From NCBI RefSeq assembly GCF_027409185.1, contig NC_084469.1, positions 80,325,918 to 80,389,917 of the forward strand: a stretch of DNA of 64,000 nucleotides. The letters run 5' to 3'. The notes under the pieces are model-generated. The model was not told where the DNA came from, did not search any database, and saw only the letters and a list, made by a program, of their open reading frames with translations. The position numbers and the translations under genes are program-made. This DNA is from Cynocephalus volans (lineage: Eukaryota > Chordata > Mammalia > Dermoptera > Cynocephalidae). This document shows positions 59,271-64,000 of this stretch, in pieces (within the stretch, counting starts at the first letter, position 1; each line of letters starts with the position of its first letter).

Positions 59271-59659
59271 TCATTGAATGAGTCCCGCTCAATCTATCCT
59301 CTCACCCCGCCTACCCCTAGCACAATGTTGGACACAGAGTACAGGCTCAGAATATTTAGGTTTATCCTTCACCGTGGAAGACAGTATGGGATCATGGGAA
59401 AGTCAGGGCTTTCATGTCAGATGGGCTCAGTTCCCATCCAAGCTCTGTCCCATCCTCATTCCACGGCCTTGCACAACTAACTCAAGTCTCAGTGAGCCTC
59501 AGTTTCCTCATCTGTAAAACAAAGATATATGCATCTGGGGTGCCCATATAATTTTACTGCCCAAACTGGGACAGTTTTGACAGTGAAAGGGAATGCCATT
59601 AATAACCAAGCCAGGACAACGGAAGTGACTGGAACTGTCCTGGGTACATCATCCAGTGA

Positions 59660-60030
59660 ATGTCCTGCCTACAACTAACCCTACCTATTTCCACCCCCCA
59701 CTCCCCTGTGGCCAGAACCTTCTATTCTGCCCATCTTCCCCTCTCTCCATCACTGCCCTTGCTCGCGGCACGCCCCACCTCTCTTCTTCTAGCTTCTTCT
59801 AGCTCTTTCCTAATTAATTCTCCCAGCCTCATCTGTAACGTCCCCTCTCAGAGAAGCCATCCAGGGAGCCCCAGCCTCAGCATAGCCCCCCTCTCTGTGT
59901 CCCCCATTGCAGCCCTGAGTGCTCCTGTGCATTGCCAGTCTCTCTGCCTGGCTAAACTCATTATGGACAGGGTCTGCAAATTTCTCCCTCCTTACTAAAG
60001 GCCCTCGGACTTGGCACGGTGCCTGGAACA
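59660..60030 (+). mobile_element. Probable L2 LINE 3' region
   Basis: CT-rich body (TCAGAGAAGCCATCCAGGGAGCC) with a degraded tail GACAGGGTCTGCAAATTTC and TTGGCACGGTGCCTGGAACACATAA. Confidence 0.5.
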
Positions 60031-61429
60031 CATAAAACAGCACAGCAAAAAGTAAGCCTCCTTTTCCTCCTCTCTGCAGGTTCTGTATTCTCTCTGTGTG
60101 TTGATAAAGCCATCCTAGGTGAGAAGTCAAGCAGGGACAAGTGGGACTATGAATCACAGAGTGGGCAGGGCATAGGGCATGAAGCATGGGCAGGGGTAGG
60201 ACCCACCTCGTGTGGGCCCAGGACATGCTGATAATGTTCTCTGGGGACAACAGCCCCCAGGCAGTGGCGGCGGCAATGCGCTAGCCCTTCGACAGCTTTC
60301 ATTGATCTGAGGCCAAGGTGGACTGGACCTGAGCCGGCTGCCTAATTCAGCATCTAGCCCTGGCTCCTGCTCAAAACGCAGGCCTGGCGTCTCCCTGCGG
60401 CTTCAGCCAGCTCTGTCCTCAGCGACAGCCAAGTCACTGCCCAGAATGCAAATTGGGCAGGTGGAAAGGGCCTCTCCGAATCAAGACCGAGGCTGTCCCA
60501 TCCCACACATGGCCCAGGTTGTTCCACTCATGAACAGACAGCGTCCCCTCAGGTTGCTCAGCCGCCTCCTACATGGCTCTCCTGGCCCACACCAGGGCTG
60601 CCTCCCTGCCTGATTTCTTGGTCAGACCAGGCTTACAGCAGAGGTCAGCTATCTGGAGCAGGCTTTGCCACATCAGCTCCCTGGCTCCCCCGCAGTCCAG
60701 ATGGCACACTCCTTTATTTTCACAGGACCCCTCCCCTTGCTCTGTAGCCCTCAATAGCTCCCTATTCCAACCAACTCAAAACCCTGTGAGGTCTTGCCCT
60801 ACCATCTCAGTCCTGCTCACTGGGAGACAAGTGGTTATGGTGTGGGAAAATGCTAGCCTGGGCTTTGGGTGTCCTGCCTGTTTCCCCATTTGTACAAAGG
60901 GAGGAAGTAGGGCAAGAGAATATCTCCAAATGCTTTCCTGCTACAACAGTCTGTGATCCCATGAGCTCATGATAGGATCAATTTAGCCAGGCCTTGACCT
61001 GTGTCCTTCCTCTGTCTTCAGGCCACCCAGAGGGGCCATCACCCACTTGCAAAGTCACTCATCAGTCCTCAGGAGGCAAAAGCACTTCAAGAGAAGGAAA
61101 GAAATGTGTGGCATTTGAATGCTTCCCTCAACCAGACTCTGCACCAGCCCAGCACCCAGCTCTCCCAGCCCCAAACATCCTGCCCCAGGGGAGCTGCAGT
61201 GGCTGCAGAGTGGGAAAAGTTCAGCTCACAGATCAAGACCAGCACATATACACCTGCACGGGATGAATGGCTAACAAATACTTGCATGGAACAACCCAGG
61301 AAGGATCTTGGCAGCCTCAGCATGCCAACTTGCATCTCAAAGAGTAATTATCAGGTTAATTTTAAAATAAGTTGAATCCTAATGGCAATGAGCTCATAAT
61401 GGTACTAAAGGCACAAGTAGAGGGGCCCA

Positions 61430-61660
61430 GATTCTGCCTAGACTGCCTGGGGTCTGGGGCTTGATTCTGCCACTTACCAGCTGTGTGATGCTGGGCAAAT
61501 TAGTAAATTTCTCTGTGCTTCCATGTCCTACTCTATTATCATGGGAAGTAATAATATCTACCTCATGGAGTTGTTGTGACAATTAAATTAGGTAACATTT
61601 GTAAAGCACTTAGAGTAGTGCCTGGCTCATTGGGAGCGCTATATAAATGCTTGTTAAATA
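61430..61660 (+). mobile_element. MIR SINE, well preserved
   Basis: TTGATTCTGCCACTTACCAGCTGTGTGATGCTGGGCAAATTAG, CTCATGGAGTTGTTGTGACAATTAAATTAGG and GTAAAGCACTTAGAGTAGTGCCTGGCTCATTGGGAGCGC. Confidence 0.85.
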
Positions 61661-62589
61661 AATAAAAATAAAGGCTAATGTAAAGTACATAAAGACACAC
61701 TTGTAACATAAAGAAGGATGACCCCCCCCTTCCCCTCAAGAAAAAGAAGGATGATTGTCTCTAAATATCTTTAGCATGTATTGGTTTTAACATACAGGAG
61801 GGTATGAACATACATGGGTACTTCTTCCTTCATGAGGCATATGCCAGTCTTATATGAGGTATTGATAAGTTCATGTTCTATCTGTACCAGCACAGAAGGA
61901 TCAATATGAGATGAAGTTAAGCCCAAGAGTCCTGGAAAAGGCTGGGCCTCTTCCAAAAACAAGAAGCCTAGACTGGCAGGAGAGGTCACCTATAATACCA
62001 AGGTCAAAAGAGCATTCAGCAAAGAGCTCCGACATGATCCATCTGCCCGAAGCCTTGACAGGGGCGTGAACTACCCAGACTGGAGCCACCACCACTAAGA
62101 GATGAACCCTGGAGATGGCTCCACTCATTATAGGATGATACTAGCAAGGCACAGTCCTGTCTTAACAGTGCCTCCCACCAGGCTGACTGGAGTGGGCTGC
62201 AACTCCTGGCTGTACAGGGCTTCCACCATGCAGCACCTCAGGGCACACAGGACTATAAAAAAGCAAGACCAAACCAAACCCCACAAGCAAGGCGTGGGTT
62301 TGAAAAGCTCCAGTATGCCACAAGTGAAGCCTAACGCTTAAAAAGGAAGTCAAGAAAGTTGACTGGCTGTTGCAGCTGGGGGATTGGTACGTATTCTCGC
62401 TACTTTTGTGTATGTCTGAAATGTTCTATAATAAGTCATTTTTTAAAAAAAGGGGGAAAGCTTAGTCTAAAGACCAGGGGCTTGCGTTTGAATCATCTTG
62501 GGAGAAGTAGCCAGGGAAGACACTAGATTTTTTTTTAGGCACAGTGAGATCACAGCAAAACAGGGAGGGACCAAATGATGTGCCACATT

Positions 62590-62785
62590 GACTATGGGCC
62601 GGATGCCATACTAAGCACTCTGTGTTTACTAACTGTCACTTAATTATCCCTATGACCATAAGTCTTCATTGCTACTTTCCCCATTCTACGGATGAGGAAA
62701 CAGAGACAGACAAGTTAAGAAACTTGACCAAGCGGCTAAGAAGTGGCAGCCATGGGATTCAAACCATGTGGAACTGCCACTCCAT
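62590..62785 (-). mobile_element. MIR SINE
   Basis: CTTTCCCCATTCTACGGATGAGGAAACAGAGACAG and AGTGGCAGCCATGGGATTCAAACC. Confidence 0.8.
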
Positions 62786-63564
62786 CTCAGTCCAGAGCAG
62801 ATCTCAGTCCAGTGGGGTCAGATATAGAAACAACAATGAAACGATGGGTTAAAGCTATCTCATGGACACCATAGCTTTGGAACAGGTGTAACTGTAAGTG
62901 CAATGATAAGCTGATAATTGCTGTATCTAGATGCTGTTAGGATATCTGATCTGACCTGTCATTCTAAACTTGGATTCTCAGTCCCAATTGTTTATTAGAA
63001 TTTATTTTGAAATTAGCATTTAAATCTTTAAGAAAAATGGGTTCTTCTATTATTATGTAAATTGAATGAACTGAGCAGTACATAAAGCACGAAAGAGTGT
63101 AGGTTTTCCTTTCCACGCAGGGTGTCGCCTGCACATCCCATCAGCACTAGGGTGACAGCCCATTACTCACTACCACCTGAATTAGCCACCCCGCCCTGAG
63201 GACAGGACCCTCTGGGATTCCATTTACTGATTCAGCTCTGGGCTTGGTCACACGACACATCCCAGAGGTAGGCATCTCTCCCCCAAGACTCACACGCTCT
63301 TTCAGGTCCATCAAGATACATACAAGCTGCAGAGCACTTTTTCTGTAAGTCACTGGTTCACACTCAGAAGCCAGAGAACAAAAGTTACCTTGATATCCCA
63401 GATAATATCTTTTCCCAATAAGAAATACAATGTTAGGCTGCATTAATACAAGTATTCAATCTTTATCATGGGAGGTGATGCATTCTACTACCACTGGAAC
63501 AAGATAAATGCCACCTGGAAAATGGAGTTCCATATGTAAAGAAAAACACAGATACACTAGCCTT

Positions 63565-63740
63565 GCTATTCAAAGTGTGGACTGAGGGCTAGCAGTCTAC
63601 ATAATCTGGGAAGCTGTCAGAAATGAAGTCTCAGGCCCCACCTGACCTAGTAAATCAGAATCTGCATTTTTTTTTTTTTTTTTACATGATCCCCACACAA
63701 TTCATATGCACATTAATGTTTGAGAAGCCCTGGTCTAGAG
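63565..63740. mobile_element. MER5A-like hAT remnant with internal poly-T
   Basis: CTATTCAAAGTGTGGACTGA, GGCCCCACCTGACCTAGTAAATCAGAATCTGCATTT and CATATGCACATTAATGTTTGAGAAGCCCTGG give a near-complete MER5A outline. A run of 17-18 T (about 63667-63683) interrupts it. Confidence 0.7.
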
Positions 63741-63754
63741 ATGACCAGAATGAT

Positions 63755-63980
63755 GACAACACGATTAGAGCTAATATTCACATACTTAGCACGTACCAAG
63801 CCCTATTTTAATACATATAAGTACTTTACATCTATTAACTCATTTAATCCTCAAAAAAAGTCTCAGGTAGGAACTATCACTATCGCCATTTTATAGATGA
63901 AATAACTAAGACTCAGGCTAAGTAACTTACTCCGGGGCACACAGCTTTGGAGTGGTAGAGCTGAGAGCATAACAGGCAAG
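63755..63980 (-). mobile_element. MIR SINE
   Basis: CATCTATTAACTCATTTAATCCTC, TCGCCATTTTATAGATGAAATAACTAAGACTCAGG and GGCACACAGCTTTGGAGTGGTAGAGC. Confidence 0.8.
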
Positions 63981-64000
63981 GGGTGGGAGCTCAAGGCTGA

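Larger units (their letters stand above)
17215..64000 (-). other. NKD1: NKD1 gene, 3' part (coding exons 4-10, introns, 3' UTR); 5' end outside window
   Basis: Seven minus-strand segments with AG acceptors and GT donors join in frame over 1221 nt: 406 codons and a TAG stop. Segment lengths are 67, 107, 96, 148, 85, 128 and 590 nt, and the intron phases are 1, 0, 0, 1, 2 and 1. I recall human NKD1 as 470 residues with 64 before the first exon seen here, so the total matches exactly. NKD1 is a cytoplasmic and membrane-associated Dishevelled-binding antagonist of canonical Wnt signalling, and is itself induced by Wnt. Exon numbers follow my recollection of a ten-exon gene. No break or frameshift is seen. 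In human the gene lies near SNX20, NOD2 and CYLD; none is visible here. The right-hand limit is the window edge, not the gene end. The left-hand limit rests on a candidate poly(A) signal. Confidence 0.95.
45000..64000 (-). other. NKD1: NKD1 intron 3, 3' portion (5' limit outside window)
   Basis: No NKD1 exon 1-3 sequence and no other gene found. Contents are L2 and MIR pieces throughout, an MLT1-like fragment (48655-48731), an A-rich AAAG/AAAAC repeat (48939-48997), the tRNA-derived SINE (52479-52663), the minisatellite (53821-53987) and the CA repeat (54494-54570). A diverged repeat lies at 58860-59270, and MIR (61430-61660, 62590-62780, 63755-63980) and MER5A-like (63565-63740) copies lie near the right end. 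Confidence 0.75.

Noticed and set aside
45000-64000. NKD1 exons 1-3
   Set aside because: No sequence coding the expected EEWIGRQ or RQLRLAGTIG segments was found on either strand.

Overview
The window is ordinary mammalian nuclear DNA: short coding exons with consensus splice sites lie in a background of MIR, L2, MaLR, Tigger and hAT-Charlie remnants plus microsatellites. I recognise one gene, NKD1 (naked cuticle homolog 1), on the minus strand. Seven coding segments join in frame with matching intron phases. They give 406 codons plus a stop, which I equate with residues 65-470 of the 470-residue human protein. The first ~64 residues (myristoylation site and neighbouring sequence), the promoter and the CpG island are not seen and should lie beyond position 64000.

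Layout, left to right. 1-~17200 is intergenic sequence on the 3' side of NKD1; it holds MIR, L2 and L1 pieces and an almost complete non-autonomous Tigger element with TA target duplication. ~17200-18554 is the probable 3' UTR, with an AU-rich block and a candidate AATAAA. The last seven coding exons are at 18555-19144, 19937-20064, 21445-21529, 22013-22160, 26494-26589, 29705-29811 and 44933-44999. Intron 4 (29812-44932) carries a 54-bp alternating purine/pyrimidine tract, two G-quadruplex-type motifs and a degenerate GGAT array. From 45000 to the end is the 3' part of an intron of at least 19 kb. It contains a minisatellite of alternating 32/22-bp units, a long CA repeat and a fresh-looking SINE.

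The SINE (52479-52663, 14-bp perfect target duplications, A-tail) is a head-to-tail dimer of tRNA-Ile-like units. From memory this fits the CYN family of colugos (Dermoptera). A tRNA-derived SINE of rhinolophoid bats is the alternative I cannot exclude. No Alu, B1, rodent, carnivore or artiodactyl SINE was recognised. The NKD1 protein is very close to human. Taken together this suggests a colugo or another slowly evolving placental mammal, at moderate confidence.

NKD1 is an inducible antagonist of Wnt signalling that binds Dishevelled through its EF-hand region and ends in a histidine-rich tail; both regions are intact. I found no second protein gene, no RNA gene and no new multi-gene system. 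The notable items are the SINE and its internal hairpin, the minisatellite, the Z-DNA-type tract and some undecided non-repeat intronic blocks.
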